Shown: in pieces, positions 17,837-26,898 of the stretch
How positions within the stretch are numbered: position 1 is the stretch's first letter
Layout of the letters: every line of letters begins with the position of its first letter
Source of the DNA: Psychrobacter sp. P2G3
GTDB taxonomy: Bacteria > Pseudomonadota > Gammaproteobacteria > Pseudomonadales > Moraxellaceae
Reading direction: 5' to 3'
Assembly: GCF_001593285.1 (NCBI RefSeq)
Contig: NZ_CP012529.1
Location: forward strand, 1,860,001-1,924,000
DNA: 64,000 nucleotides
Position numbers and translations under genes: made by a program
The notes under the pieces: model-generated
Database searches by the model: none
What the model saw: only the letters and a program-made list of their open reading frames with translations
Told to the model about the DNA's origin: nothing

Positions 17837-18059
17837 CCTATTGATTTTTTACAAATTCTGCATCTTATATAATGATAGATGAAACGCTAATATTTTGAAT
17901 TTAGTTATCTATTCATTGCTTAGGCTATTTTATTATTGCTTTAAATCCTTATCACTTCTCTCAGCTTTGCTATGGATTTGATTTAACGGTTTAGAATAAT
18001 ACAAAAATAAAAGTGCTAAAATAACGCTTGTCTTATCCTATGGTAAATTATTTTTTCTC

Positions 18060-20273
18060 ATGAGCATTCCTAATCATATTCTTGAACAACTGAACAGCCA
18101 AGCTGACTTGATTAGTATTATTGGTCGTCATACGACGCTTAAACGTGCTGGTAGTGAATATAAAGGATGTTGTCCGTTTCATGGTGAAAAGTCACCTTCG
18201 TTTTATGTTAATCCACAAAAGAACATTTACCACTGTTTTGGCTGTAGTGTCGGTGGCAATGCCATTAGCTTTTTACGCGACTATGAAAGTCTAACTTTTA
18301 TTGAAGCGGTGAATGAGTTATCAAAGCAAACTGGCATCGAAGTGCCAAAAGATGACCAGCAAAATGTCAGCTATCAGCGCAACAAACCTAATAGTAAGCC
18401 AACAGCCAAGCCAGCATCTAGACCAAATGCCAGGTCAATACAGCAAACACCCTCTACTTCATCACCTACCTCATCGGATACACAATCAACAGCGCTATCT
18501 AATGGGCAGTCGTCAGCTGATATCCCGTCTATTTCTTCTGACTCATATGAGTATCAGCAGACTAACGACTATGCAAGTCCGCCCAATTATGACGATGCAA
18601 GCTATAGTAGCTCGCTCACAGACAGTCCCTATGATGGCACAAGTTATGACAGTTCAGGGTACAGTGACTACCCGCCTACATGGCCTGCGGATGGTTCAGC
18701 ATCATTTGATTCCGTAGCATTCCATCCAGTAGATCTGAATGATAATAATGTAAGCGACCAAGACGGTAATCTGTATGAATTACTGGAGCAGATTCAAAAG
18801 TTTTATCAGCACAATCTAACCACGCACCCTCATGCCAAACATTATTTTATGACGCGCGGTATTACTGAAGATATCTTTGAGACCTTCGGGCTTGGTTACG
18901 CGCCGTTTGGTTGGCAACATCTTGAGCATCAGTTCCCGCAAGACATTGAGGGACTCAAAGCCTTAGGTCTGGTACGCCAATCAGAGTCAGGACGTGATTA
19001 TGACTTGCTCCGTGATCGAGTCATCTTTCCAATCCGAGATAATCAAGGACGCACTATTGGTTTTGGCGGTCGAGCGTTAGATGATGAAGTTAAGCCCAAA
19101 TATATTAACTCTTCAGACTCGCCCGTCTTTCATAAGCAGCATGTACTGTATGGCTATTATGAATCAAGACAACAGCGTGCAGACCGCTGGCTAGTGGTCG
19201 AAGGCTATATGGATGTGATTGCCCTTTACCAAGCTGGTATTTATGGTGCGGTGGCATCCATGGGCACGGCTATTAATGAAAGCCAAATCTCGCGTCTATT
19301 GACCCTTAATCCCACTCTAACATTGAGTTTTGATGGAGATAGCGCTGGGCAAAAAGCCGCTTGGCGCACCCTTGAAGTTGCTCTACCTGTCCTAAGCGAC
19401 GATAAAGAACTGCGATTTCTATCATTGCCTAATAACCATGATCCTGATACGTTTATCAAGGCTAATGGCGCGGAAGCTATGCGTGAGCAAATCATCAATG
19501 CTATGCCGCTATCGCAATACATTTTTGCCTATTTAAGTGAGCGTTATGATTTAGCATTGGCAGAAGGTAAAGCCAAGCTCATGTCACAAGTGCGCACTTT
19601 GACTACCTCACTACCTAAAGGCAGTAGTTTTCGTTATCTATTAAATAATGACATTTATCAAAAACTGGGTGGCAAACGTAGCCAAAACGTTGAGGCCAAA
19701 GACGCGTTGCTAGATTTTGATGGCGATATGACCATCAGCCAGCAGTTGCAGCTATGTTTTTTATTTCAGCCGCGTATATTCCAAGAAGACCCTATCGAGG
19801 CGATTTGGCGACAAGCTGGTATTGATAGTTTAGACTTCCCTGCTCATATCAAACAAAAAGCGCCTGCTGATGCTTTTAGATCATTAGCTTGGGAAGACTT
19901 GCAAGATACCGCATTACTCGATGTGGTCAATACCATTAAGCGTTGTTTGGCATATCTACCAACAGATGCCAATGCCGCCGCACACTTTATTATGTCGAAT
20001 GTACAACCTGTTACTCAAGAGATGTTAAGCCGCAGTTGGGGCGCTTTTTATAAGACACTAACGACTAGAAATATTTTGAGTGTTGATGAGCTGGTCGAAA
20101 ACTTAGTCATGCAGCTGCTTAAACTTCATATGCAAAAAAAGATGCAGGATCTAATCAAAAATCCAGATCATGTCAGACTTGCCATCGTACGCAAGCAGAC
20201 ACAACTATTAAATGACTGGTTACGTGCGCAGCAAGCAGAACAGTCAGCGCAAATGGCCACTGTTAAATCTTGA
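18060..20273 (+). CDS. dnaG: DNA primase DnaG with long interdomain linker
   Basis: A 737-residue primase that makes RNA primers at the replication fork. The zinc-binding domain has C38-x2-H41 and C59-x2-C62 (CPFH and CFGC). The TOPRIM/RNA polymerase domain holds LGYAPFGW, FGGRAL, the acidic VVEGYMDVIAL (E381, D385) and SFDGDSAG (D425, D427). A helicase-binding region occupies the C-terminus. Between the zinc and polymerase domains, residues about 100-235 are a Ser/Asp/Tyr/Pro-rich linker, far longer than in E. coli DnaG, where the whole protein is 581 residues. rpoD follows 418 bp downstream, the usual dnaG-rpoD order. Confidence 0.96.
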   Translation: MSIPNHILEQLNSQADLISIIGRHTTLKRAGSEYKGCCPFHGEKSPSFYVNPQKNIYHCFGCSVGGNAISFLRDYESLTFIEAVNELSKQTGIEVPKDDQQNVSYQRNKPNSKPTAKPASRPNARSIQQTPSTSSPTSSDTQSTALSNGQSSADIPSISSDSYEYQQTNDYASPPNYDDASYSSSLTDSPYDGTSYDSSGYSDYPPTWPADGSASFDSVAFHPVDLNDNNVSDQDGNLYELLEQIQKFYQHNLTTHPHAKHYFMTRGITEDIFETFGLGYAPFGWQHLEHQFPQDIEGLKALGLVRQSESGRDYDLLRDRVIFPIRDNQGRTIGFGGRALDDEVKPKYINSSDSPVFHKQHVLYGYYESRQQRADRWLVVEGYMDVIALYQAGIYGAVASMGTAINESQISRLLTLNPTLTLSFDGDSAGQKAAWRTLEVALPVLSDDKELRFLSLPNNHDPDTFIKANGAEAMREQIINAMPLSQYIFAYLSERYDLALAEGKAKLMSQVRTLTTSLPKGSSFRYLLNNDIYQKLGGKRSQNVEAKDALLDFDGDMTISQQLQLCFLFQPRIFQEDPIEAIWRQAGIDSLDFPAHIKQKAPADAFRSLAWEDLQDTALLDVVNTIKRCLAYLPTDANAAAHFIMSNVQPVTQEMLSRSWGAFYKTLTTRNILSVDELVENLVMQLLKLHMQKKMQDLIKNPDHVRLAIVRKQTQLLNDWLRAQQAEQSAQMATVKS

Positions 20274-20691
20274 TTTATTAGCTATTAAGCAGATAGTAGA
20301 TAGCTAATAAAGAACCAACCCTTTAAAACATTGTACATTGCCCCCATCATTTATGATTATGGCTAGCACACATTTATAATAAGATATAAGTAGCAACTAA
20401 TTGACTGTACCGTGCTCGATAGCGGTGGTCTGTGTTAAACTATGCGGCTGTGAATATTGACTGTCATTTTAGATACGGTCATATCGCCTTATTTTTTGAG
20501 TAGTATTTTTAGTAAGTTTTATTGAGCAATTTTATTGTAGTTTTTTGAGCCTTTATTCATATCAACTCATTTTCGTTATTATTGACATCCCCTACGCCTT
20601 TTTGTGATCAATCTATTGATTAGATCCACGCACCCAGCAAGCGATGGCACGTCATATCACGGAAATGTCCGACGCAAGCAAGTGAGTATTT
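20274..20691 (+). other. dnaG-rpoD intergenic region with hairpin
   Basis: A 418-bp gap. TTATTAGCTAT (20275-20285) and ATAGCTAATAA (20300-20310) form an 11-bp hairpin immediately after the dnaG stop. No T run follows, so it looks more like an mRNA end-protection or processing hairpin than a terminator. In E. coli the dnaG-rpoD transcript is processed in this gap. The remainder probably holds rpoD promoters; no other feature seen. Confidence 0.5.
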
Positions 20692-22590
20692 ATGAACGAT
20701 AAGTCAGTTTCTAAGTCCACGTCTCAACTGGCCACCTTAATTCAAATGGGCAAAGAGCAAGGGTATCTTACCTATGCTGAGGTGAATGACCAACTGCCCG
20801 ACTCCATTACAGAAAGCGATCAGATCGAAGACATTGTCCAGATGCTAACTGACGTCGGTATCAAAATCTTTGAGTCCGCGCCTGATGCTGATGACATCTT
20901 GATGAACGATGACTCAAGCGATGACGATATGGCAGCTGACGAAGCAGCGGCAGTATTAGCCTCTGTTGAGACTGAGCCTGGTCGTACTACCGATCCTGTC
21001 CGTATGTATATGCGTGAGATGGGTACGGTCGATTTGTTAACGCGTGAGGGCGAAATTGCCATTGCTAAGCGTATCGAAGAAGGTATTCGTGATGTGCAGC
21101 ATGCCATGGCTTATTGGCCTGGTACAGTACAATTCGTTCTTGATGAATATCAGCGCGTAGTGGATGGTGATAAAAAGCTATCTGACGTCATCACAGGTTT
21201 TTTAGACCCTGAAACAGACGAAGATATAGCAGCAGCAAAAGAAGAAAAAGAAAGAGAGAAAGAGAAAATTTTAGTGATGAAGTCAAAAGCTATCGCTAAA
21301 GCCGAAAAAGATGACGATGATGATAGCGACGATGTAGATGACGCTGATGCAGATGATGTCGAAGAAGAAACTGGTGGTATCGATCCAGAAGAAGTGCGTC
21401 TTCGTCTAGAAGAGATCGAACATCTATTTATTAAAGCCAAACAAGCCTTGCTCGATTATGGTCGTGGCAGTACGCAAGCTGACGAAGCTTATGAGCAACT
21501 TGCCAGCCGCTTTATGATGTTGAAGCTTAACAACCGCATGTCAGATCAAGTCATGGCTATCATGCATGACGTCTATGATGACGTACGTAAGCAAGAACGC
21601 CAGATTATGCGCTTGGTTATTCGCCGTGGTCGTATGCCGCGTTCTGAATTCCGTAAAACTTTCCCAAGTAATGAAACCAACGTTGATTGGCTCACTGAGC
21701 GTCTTAAAGGCAAGCCTGCTTTTGCTGAGACCTTAGAAAAAGTCATTGATGATGTCATTTTATTACAACGTAAAATCCGTGATTACGAGCAAAAGCTCGA
21801 CATGGAAATCCACGACATGAAAGATGTGGCACGTGGTATGGCGATTGGTGAAGCCAAAGCTCGCCGTGCGAAGAAGGAAATGGTTGAGGCCAACTTACGC
21901 TTAGTAATCTCTATTGCTAAAAAATATACTAACCGTGGTTTACAGTTCTTGGATTTGATTCAGGAAGGTAATATCGGTTTAATGAAAGCGGTTGATAAAT
22001 TTGAATATCGCCGTGGTTATAAGTTCTCGACTTATGCAACATGGTGGATTCGTCAGGCTATCACCCGCTCTATCGCTGACCAAGCACGTACCATTCGTAT
22101 TCCGGTACACATGATTGAGACCATTAACAAGATAAACCGTGTCTCACGTCAGTTGCTACAAGAGATGGGACGTGAGCCAACGCCTGAGGAATTAGGCGAA
22201 CGCTTAGAGATGGACGAAGTTAAAGTTCGTAAAGTACTGAAGATTGCCAAAGAGCCTATCTCAATGGAGACTCCTATCGGTGATGATGAAGATTCGCACT
22301 TAGGCGACTTTATTGAAGACTCAACGATTTCAAGTCCTGTTGATGATGCAACATCTGCTGGTCTACGTGAAGCCACTCGTGACGTATTAGGTAACCTAAC
22401 TGAGCGTGAAGCGCGTGTACTAAAAATGCGTTTCGGTATTGATATGCCAACCGATCATACTTTGGAAGAAGTCGGTAAGCAGTTCGATGTGACTCGTGAG
22501 CGTATTCGTCAAATTGAAGCAAAAGCGCTACGTAAGTTACGTCATCCTTCACGTTCTGAGCATTTACGCTCTTTCCTTGAAAACGACTAA
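20692..22590 (+). CDS. rpoD: Primary sigma factor RpoD (sigma-70)
   Basis: A 632-residue housekeeping sigma factor. Region 1.1 lies at the N-terminus. Region 1.2 reads [21 protein letters not shown] large non-conserved region with an acidic tract (about 203-225, [21 protein letters not shown] minus ends) follows. Region 2 has [12 protein letters not shown] and [20 protein letters not shown]; region 3 has [10 protein letters not shown]; region 4.2 has [20 protein letters not shown] for recognition of the -35 element. All core motifs are intact. A strong terminator lies 50 bases downstream, followed by an integrase remnant. Confidence 0.97.
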   Translation: MNDKSVSKSTSQLATLIQMGKEQGYLTYAEVNDQLPDSITESDQIEDIVQMLTDVGIKIFESAPDADDILMNDDSSDDDMAADEAAAVLASVETEPGRTTDPVRMYMREMGTVDLLTREGEIAIAKRIEEGIRDVQHAMAYWPGTVQFVLDEYQRVVDGDKKLSDVITGFLDPETDEDIAAAKEEKEREKEKILVMKSKAIAKAEKDDDDDSDDVDDADADDVEEETGGIDPEEVRLRLEEIEHLFIKAKQALLDYGRGSTQADEAYEQLASRFMMLKLNNRMSDQVMAIMHDVYDDVRKQERQIMRLVIRRGRMPRSEFRKTFPSNETNVDWLTERLKGKPAFAETLEKVIDDVILLQRKIRDYEQKLDMEIHDMKDVARGMAIGEAKARRAKKEMVEANLRLVISIAKKYTNRGLQFLDLIQEGNIGLMKAVDKFEYRRGYKFSTYATWWIRQAITRSIADQARTIRIPVHMIETINKINRVSRQLLQEMGREPTPEELGERLEMDEVKVRKVLKIAKEPISMETPIGDDEDSHLGDFIEDSTISSPVDDATSAGLREATRDVLGNLTEREARVLKMRFGIDMPTDHTLEEVGKQFDVTRERIRQIEAKALRKLRHPSRSEHLRSFLEND

Positions 22591-22637
22591 TTTATATAGG
22601 AATTGCTGAACTTATATAAACGTTCTGAAAAGAAAAT

Positions 22638-22668
22638 CAAAAAAGCTGAGCATGTCTCAGCTTTTTTG
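22638..22668 (+). terminator. rpoD terminator
   Basis: AAAAAGCTGAG and CTCAGCTTTTT form an 11-bp stem around a CATGT loop with flanking A and T runs, 50 bases after the rpoD stop. Confidence 0.92.
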
Positions 22669-22678
22669 TGCCTGTTAG

Positions 22679-23047
22679 ATACCATGTGATAACGCTATAG
22701 TCCTTTCACTACAAGAGACTCAAGTTAAAAAATCTATCAAAAGTGCACAAGGCCAAAAGCGTGTTTATCACACCATTCGCGGCTATACTGGCTTACGTTT
22801 ACGCATACGTAGTGAGAATGTCGAATTCCAACACCTTTACACACATCCAGCAACTATTAAATGCAAGGAAATGACACTAGGACTTTACCTAGCCTTAACG
22901 TTTGAACTTGCACGGCAAGCATATAATGATAATCTTAGCTTGTTAGCGCAAGGCATAGATCCGATAGCTCACCGTGATAATAAACGCATAGAACAAACCA
23001 ATTCTTTAAACACTACCTTCCAAGATGTTGCTCATTACTGGCTTTGA
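22679..23047 (+). pseudogene. Remnant of a tyrosine-recombinase integrase (N-terminal arm-binding domain)
   Basis: No ATG start is seen upstream, but the frame is open from 22679 to the TGA at 23047 and encodes a recognisable integrase N-terminal (DUF4102-type) segment: YTGLRLRIRSENVEFQHLY, KEMTLGLYLALTFELARQAY, LLAQGIDPIAHR and TTFQDVAHYWL. In intact P4-like integrases these motifs precede the SAM-like and catalytic domains. Here translation stops directly after the AHYWL motif and no catalytic domain (R-H-R-Y) is found downstream. It lies just past the rpoD terminator, so it is probably the relic of an element once inserted here. About 120 codons; function lost. Confidence 0.72.
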
Positions 23048-23316
23048 CCTATGCTGTCAATCCCCTAGACACTAACTTGGAAGATTTTAATCAGATAGCT
23101 TTATGATAATAATCTATGCTATCGATTTCATAGTCACTAAAGTTATATCTAACATTCGCAGTTCAATGTTTGTATAGCGCATCGAACGTATTCGAGTGAT
23201 TATGGTAAATAGATTAAGAGATTAGTGTCTCAATCGCTTTCGATGCATTTACTCATTTAATAGAATGGTTATCTTAGGGCATACTTTAAAGAAAAAGGAT
23301 TTGCACTGAGAATGTG

Positions 23317-23365
23317 ATTTTGTATTTTGTATTTTGTATTTTGTATTTTGTATTTTGTATTTTGC
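23317..23365. repeat. 7-bp tandem repeat (ATTTTGT)
   Basis: Six perfect head-to-tail copies of ATTTTGT plus a seventh ending in C. The tract lies about 50 bases beyond the stop codon of the minus-strand DUF3124 gene. A seven-base unit changes phase but is in non-coding DNA here. The rest of 23048-23412 shows no gene that I can support. Confidence 0.95.
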
Positions 23366-23412
23366 TATATATGATAAAGAACAATATACATTTAATACAA
23401 AATGATTTTTTA

Positions 23413-23958
23413 TCAGTGCACAACCGGTGTACCTTCTGTACTAAAAGCAAAGCTTTTATTACTGAAGTTACCAATCATAACTGCCTCAATGACTGGTCTC
23501 ACGGTCTCATCTACACCTTCAACTTCAATTATGAAGTTAGCGCCCGAACCGCCTTTATCTTCTTCTCTTTCGACAATATAGTTCAAGGTTGCCATGGCTG
23601 GTAGCTCAATGGTTTCTGTTAAGTATGATTTAACAAGCTCGCCATGTGTCCCGTAATAATCTATTTTATTAATATATAGTGAGTTCTTTAAGGTTGTGTT
23701 GCGCACGCTCAAGGTCGCTGACAGTAAAACCTTACGATTGTCTCTATCGGTATAAATGTCTGAATAAATCGGTACATAAAAGGTTTGTTTATAGCCAAAC
23801 TTGCTGTGATCAACTTTTTTTGAGCTGTTCTCAAGCTCTTTAATAGGATCTTGATGTTCTTCTGAAAACATGACATTTGGGTCTTGTTTAGACGCATCAC
23901 AGCCGCTCAACAGTAGCAAGCCAGTAATACATAAGACGGATATGCGACATTTATTCAT
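23413..23958 (-). CDS. DUF3124-type putative lipoprotein
   Basis: A 181-residue lipoprotein: signal with hydrophobic ISVLCITGLLLLSGC, lipobox LLSGC (Cys20). The mature part contains QTFYVPIYSDIYTDRDNRKV, LLSATLSVRNTTLKNSLYI, IELPAMATLNYIVEREED and GSGANFIIEVEG, which I recognise as the DUF3124 pattern. Function unknown. It is the last gene of a minus-strand group behind ktrB and ktrA, 18 bases after ktrA, so it is probably co-transcribed with the potassium uptake genes. A link to ion homeostasis is only inferred from position. Confidence 0.75.
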   Translation of the reverse strand: MNKCRISVLCITGLLLLSGCDASKQDPNVMFSEEHQDPIKELENSSKKVDHSKFGYKQTFYVPIYSDIYTDRDNRKVLLSATLSVRNTTLKNSLYINKIDYYGTHGELVKSYLTETIELPAMATLNYIVEREEDKGGSGANFIIEVEGVDETVRPVIEAVMIGNFSNKSFAFSTEGTPVVH

Positions 23959-23976
23959 AACGTTACCTTCTATCGA

Positions 23977-24678
23977 TTAGTGTACCTTAACCCCAACACT
24001 ACGTAAAAACTGATGGATATGTTTGTTCGCCCCGTAGACCACCAGCACATCATCATTCTGTAATATCTGCTCGGGCGTTGCTAGACCTTCGATACTAGGT
24101 TTACTTTGGTGACGACCAAAGCTGTCTTCATAGTGCTCATAGCGCATGGTGCTCAGCAGTTTAAGATTAAATTTATGTTCCATTTGTAAAGCCGCAATCG
24201 TTTTTCCAATTAAAATATCTGGGATACTAATCTCAACGATACTAAAGTGATCCGTTAAGCTAAACGAGTCGACGAAATAACGTAGCGATAGCCGTTTTGC
24301 CCAGCGCATCGCTGATTCTTTTTCGGGATGAAAAATATCATCAACCCCAATCGCTTGGAGGACTTTTTCGTGGAGCGGATTGATACTGCGACTGATTAAA
24401 TGCTTGGCTTTCAAGGTTTTAAACAGTGCCGTCGCCATCACATTTGCCCCTTGGTCTTCACCAATTGCCACCACGACAATATCAGTATCCATAATCGGTA
24501 GACCGTTGACCGTATACTCATCGGTTGCATCCATGCAGATGGTATGGGTGATAACCTCCTTATAAGCTTCAACCTTTTGCATGCTGCTATCGATAGCAAT
24601 GACCTCATGACCTTGGCTGGTCAGCGCCATACCGAGCGAGGAGCCAAAACTTCCTAAACCTGCAATGATATATTTCAT
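23977..24678 (-). CDS. ktrA: Potassium uptake regulatory subunit KtrA/TrkA-type
   Basis: A 233-residue RCK protein: N-terminal Rossmann domain with IIAGLGSFGSSLGMAL, acidic end of strand 2 (VIAIDSS), CMDATDEYTV and IVVVAIGEDQGANV. A C-terminal TrkA-C domain follows (about 145-233, with LIGKTIAALQMEHKFNLKLL). Such subunits gate the KtrB channel by binding nucleotides on the cytosolic side. The start was chosen at MKYIIAG because AAGGAGT precedes it at correct spacing; the upstream ATG (24693) overlaps that ribosome site. It follows ktrB by 48 bp. Confidence 0.9.
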   Translation of the reverse strand: MKYIIAGLGSFGSSLGMALTSQGHEVIAIDSSMQKVEAYKEVITHTICMDATDEYTVNGLPIMDTDIVVVAIGEDQGANVMATALFKTLKAKHLISRSINPLHEKVLQAIGVDDIFHPEKESAMRWAKRLSLRYFVDSFSLTDHFSIVEISIPDILIGKTIAALQMEHKFNLKLLSTMRYEHYEDSFGRHQSKPSIEGLATPEQILQNDDVLVVYGANKHIHQFLRSVGVKVH

Positions 24679-24726
24679 GATACTCCTTGTCATTTATGCC
24701 ATCGTAAATACAGCAATGGGGCATGA

Positions 24727-26487
24727 TTAGTTAATAGTAATCTCTTCGGTTGGATAACGATAGTTACGTTGATGCCTGTTTTTAAGTAGTGCAACAAAAA
24801 TAGTTAACATGCCGACGCGCCCAACAAACATAATCACTGAGACCACAAGCTTGCTGAAGGTTGATAAATCAGCGGTTAGGTTTAAGCTGAGACCTACAGT
24901 GCTATATGCCGAAAAACATTCAAAAACGACTTTAATCAAATCAAGCTCGGGCTGCTCATAACTAATGAGCGTCACGCCCAGTCCAATGACCAATAATGAC
25001 AACCACATAATTGAAAATGCACGACGAATAGAGATGTCAGCAATCTCACGTTGGAATACTTCAACTTTGGTCTGACCGCGCGCTAAGCTCAAGGTATTTA
25101 AGACTGCAATAGCAAAGGTGCTGGTCTTGATACCACCGCCCGTTGAGTTTGGCGAGGCTCCAATCCACATCAAAAAAATGGTCAGCATAATGGTCGGGAA
25201 TGCCAGCGCATCCATATCAGCAATATTAAATCCTGCCGTACGCGGAGTCGCTGCCGTAAATAACCCCGTAATGACCTTGCCGTAAACACTGCTATGCTCA
25301 GCAAGTATGCCGTTGTATTCAAACATCAACACTCCAATCAGCCCGATCAGTAATAAGGCACCAGAAGTAATCAACGTAATACGACTATTAATACTGAGCA
25401 GCCATGGCTGATAACCATAACGCGGATCATGAGCATGGAGCGCCCTTTGGGTACGGTGACGTAGATAACGCAGTAAATTGGCAACAATCAAAAACCCCAT
25501 ACCACCAAATAAGAAGGTGGTACTAATGATCAGCTGTAAAGAATAGTTAAATCGTAGCGACTCATCATATAAGCCAGCACTGAATGTTGAGAATCCAGCA
25601 TTACAGAAAGCAGAGATGGCATGAAAAACAGAAAAAAACATCCGTTCAGAGAAGTTCATACCAGGTAAATCATAAATACTGATATAAATTAGCATAGCAG
25701 CGAGTGCTTCAATGCCAAAGGTGATATATAGAATAGACTTTAAGGTTGACACCATGTCGCCTAAACGCCGTGAAAAGTTCATCTCACTGATACTGAGTTG
25801 GGTCTCATAACTGACGCCACCTTTAAAAAAGTAGCTGAAGTAAGTCACAAAGGTCAAGATTCCCAAGCCGCCAATTTGAATCAGCCCTATAATAATCACT
25901 TGCCCAAAAGTAGTAAAACGCGTTGCCGTATCTACCACAATCAGCCCTGTGACGCAGACTGCGCTGGTAGCAGTAAATAAGGCATCAATAAAGGATATAG
26001 GCTCAGTGGTAGCGTTAGGCATCATCAATAGTAACGATCCAACCAATACCACTGATAAAAAACTTAAGATGAAAAATTGACCAGGGTTTAAAAAGGCACG
26101 ATTCAGATTAAAGTTATTGTCGGATATTTCACGAATAAAAGTGACAAACACGGCAATCTTAATCGCAATAAATCCATCAACTGGCATCGATAGCCCTGAA
26201 CGAGCTAATTCAGTGAAATGTACCGCCAGTAAAACAAAAATAGCCACACTGGCTAGTAAGTCAAAAATCGCTACTTTATTTACAGAGAGGCGCGTCTTTG
26301 CGCGTACATAGCGCCAAACCGTTGCGACGAATCCGAGTAAAATGATAATTAAGTAAAAAAGATGAAAAATATGTTGTAGCCAAGATGATAGGGTAAATCC
26401 ACTATCGACCAATGCAAATCCTATTCCAATAACACTGATAATGACGGCAAAATTATTTAATAAGCGATATGGTAGGGCTGGGTGCAT
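24727..26487 (-). CDS. ktrB: Trk/Ktr-type potassium (or K+/Na+) uptake channel subunit
   Basis: A 586-residue polytopic membrane protein of the TrkH/KtrB superfamily. After about four N-terminal helices not found in short KtrB proteins, the pore repeats begin: FIDALFTATSAVCVTGLIVV (first selectivity filter), FHAISAFCNAGFSTFS (second), FTAATPRTAGFNIADMDAL (third) and FECFSAYSTVGLSLNL (fourth). MWIGASPNSTGGGIKTSTFA is the characteristic region between repeats. ktrA follows, so the pair forms a two-component uptake system. Family naming between KtrB and TrkH is not certain; the adjacent single-RCK partner favours Ktr. Confidence 0.9.
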   Translation of the reverse strand: MHPALPYRLLNNFAVIISVIGIGFALVDSGFTLSSWLQHIFHLFYLIIILLGFVATVWRYVRAKTRLSVNKVAIFDLLASVAIFVLLAVHFTELARSGLSMPVDGFIAIKIAVFVTFIREISDNNFNLNRAFLNPGQFFILSFLSVVLVGSLLLMMPNATTEPISFIDALFTATSAVCVTGLIVVDTATRFTTFGQVIIIGLIQIGGLGILTFVTYFSYFFKGGVSYETQLSISEMNFSRRLGDMVSTLKSILYITFGIEALAAMLIYISIYDLPGMNFSERMFFSVFHAISAFCNAGFSTFSAGLYDESLRFNYSLQLIISTTFLFGGMGFLIVANLLRYLRHRTQRALHAHDPRYGYQPWLLSINSRITLITSGALLLIGLIGVLMFEYNGILAEHSSVYGKVITGLFTAATPRTAGFNIADMDALAFPTIMLTIFLMWIGASPNSTGGGIKTSTFAIAVLNTLSLARGQTKVEVFQREIADISIRRAFSIMWLSLLVIGLGVTLISYEQPELDLIKVVFECFSAYSTVGLSLNLTADLSTFSKLVVSVIMFVGRVGMLTIFVALLKNRHQRNYRYPTEEITIN

Positions 26488-26585
26488 AGCCTAATTCCAG
26501 ACGAGGAGTAAATAGTATATTTATACTCCTTTTTTCTATTATTAACTAAGATTGGTTTTTAATAATCGTAACTAGCTATAATTTC

Positions 26586-26638
26586 TATGACAAACCCCTA
26601 TAAATAAAGTTTGCCTTTATTTATAGGGGTTTGTCATA
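26586..26638. repeat. Perfect 24-bp inverted repeat (long hairpin)
   Basis: The left arm, 26586-26609, begins TATGACAAACCCCTATAAAT. The right arm, 26615-26638, is its exact reverse complement over 24 bases with a 5-base TTTGC spacer. It lies in the 411-bp gap between the divergent ktrB and beta-lactamase genes, about 100 bp before the ktrB start and 260 bp before the beta-lactamase start. That is not a normal terminator position for either gene. The rest of the gap is AT-rich with no gene. Confidence 0.92.
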
Positions 26639-26898
26639 TATTCGATATCAAATGAAATAGATGAGTTTTTTTGGCTTGCTGTGTGTGCCTATGTATGACA
26701 ATGGTGGTCAGATTTAACGACTAAATAGGCAAATCACCATAGCAACAATCAAAATAGATATTAAAGTTAAAAACTTATAAAAAATGTACAAGAGTATTTG
26801 CTATGAGATAAACTGCAAAAAATAGTAATCTTACTGGCTATTAAATCTAGCATGTTTAATACCTACTATATCTACCAGACTGGACGAGTAATTGCACA

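Noticed and set aside
23048..23300. Possible further pieces of the integrase or an insertion sequence
   Set aside because: No frame carries recognisable catalytic motifs and no terminal inverted repeats or target duplications could be found.
23314..23474. Frames running through the ATTTTGT repeats on either strand
   Set aside because: Low-complexity translations generated by the tandem repeat.
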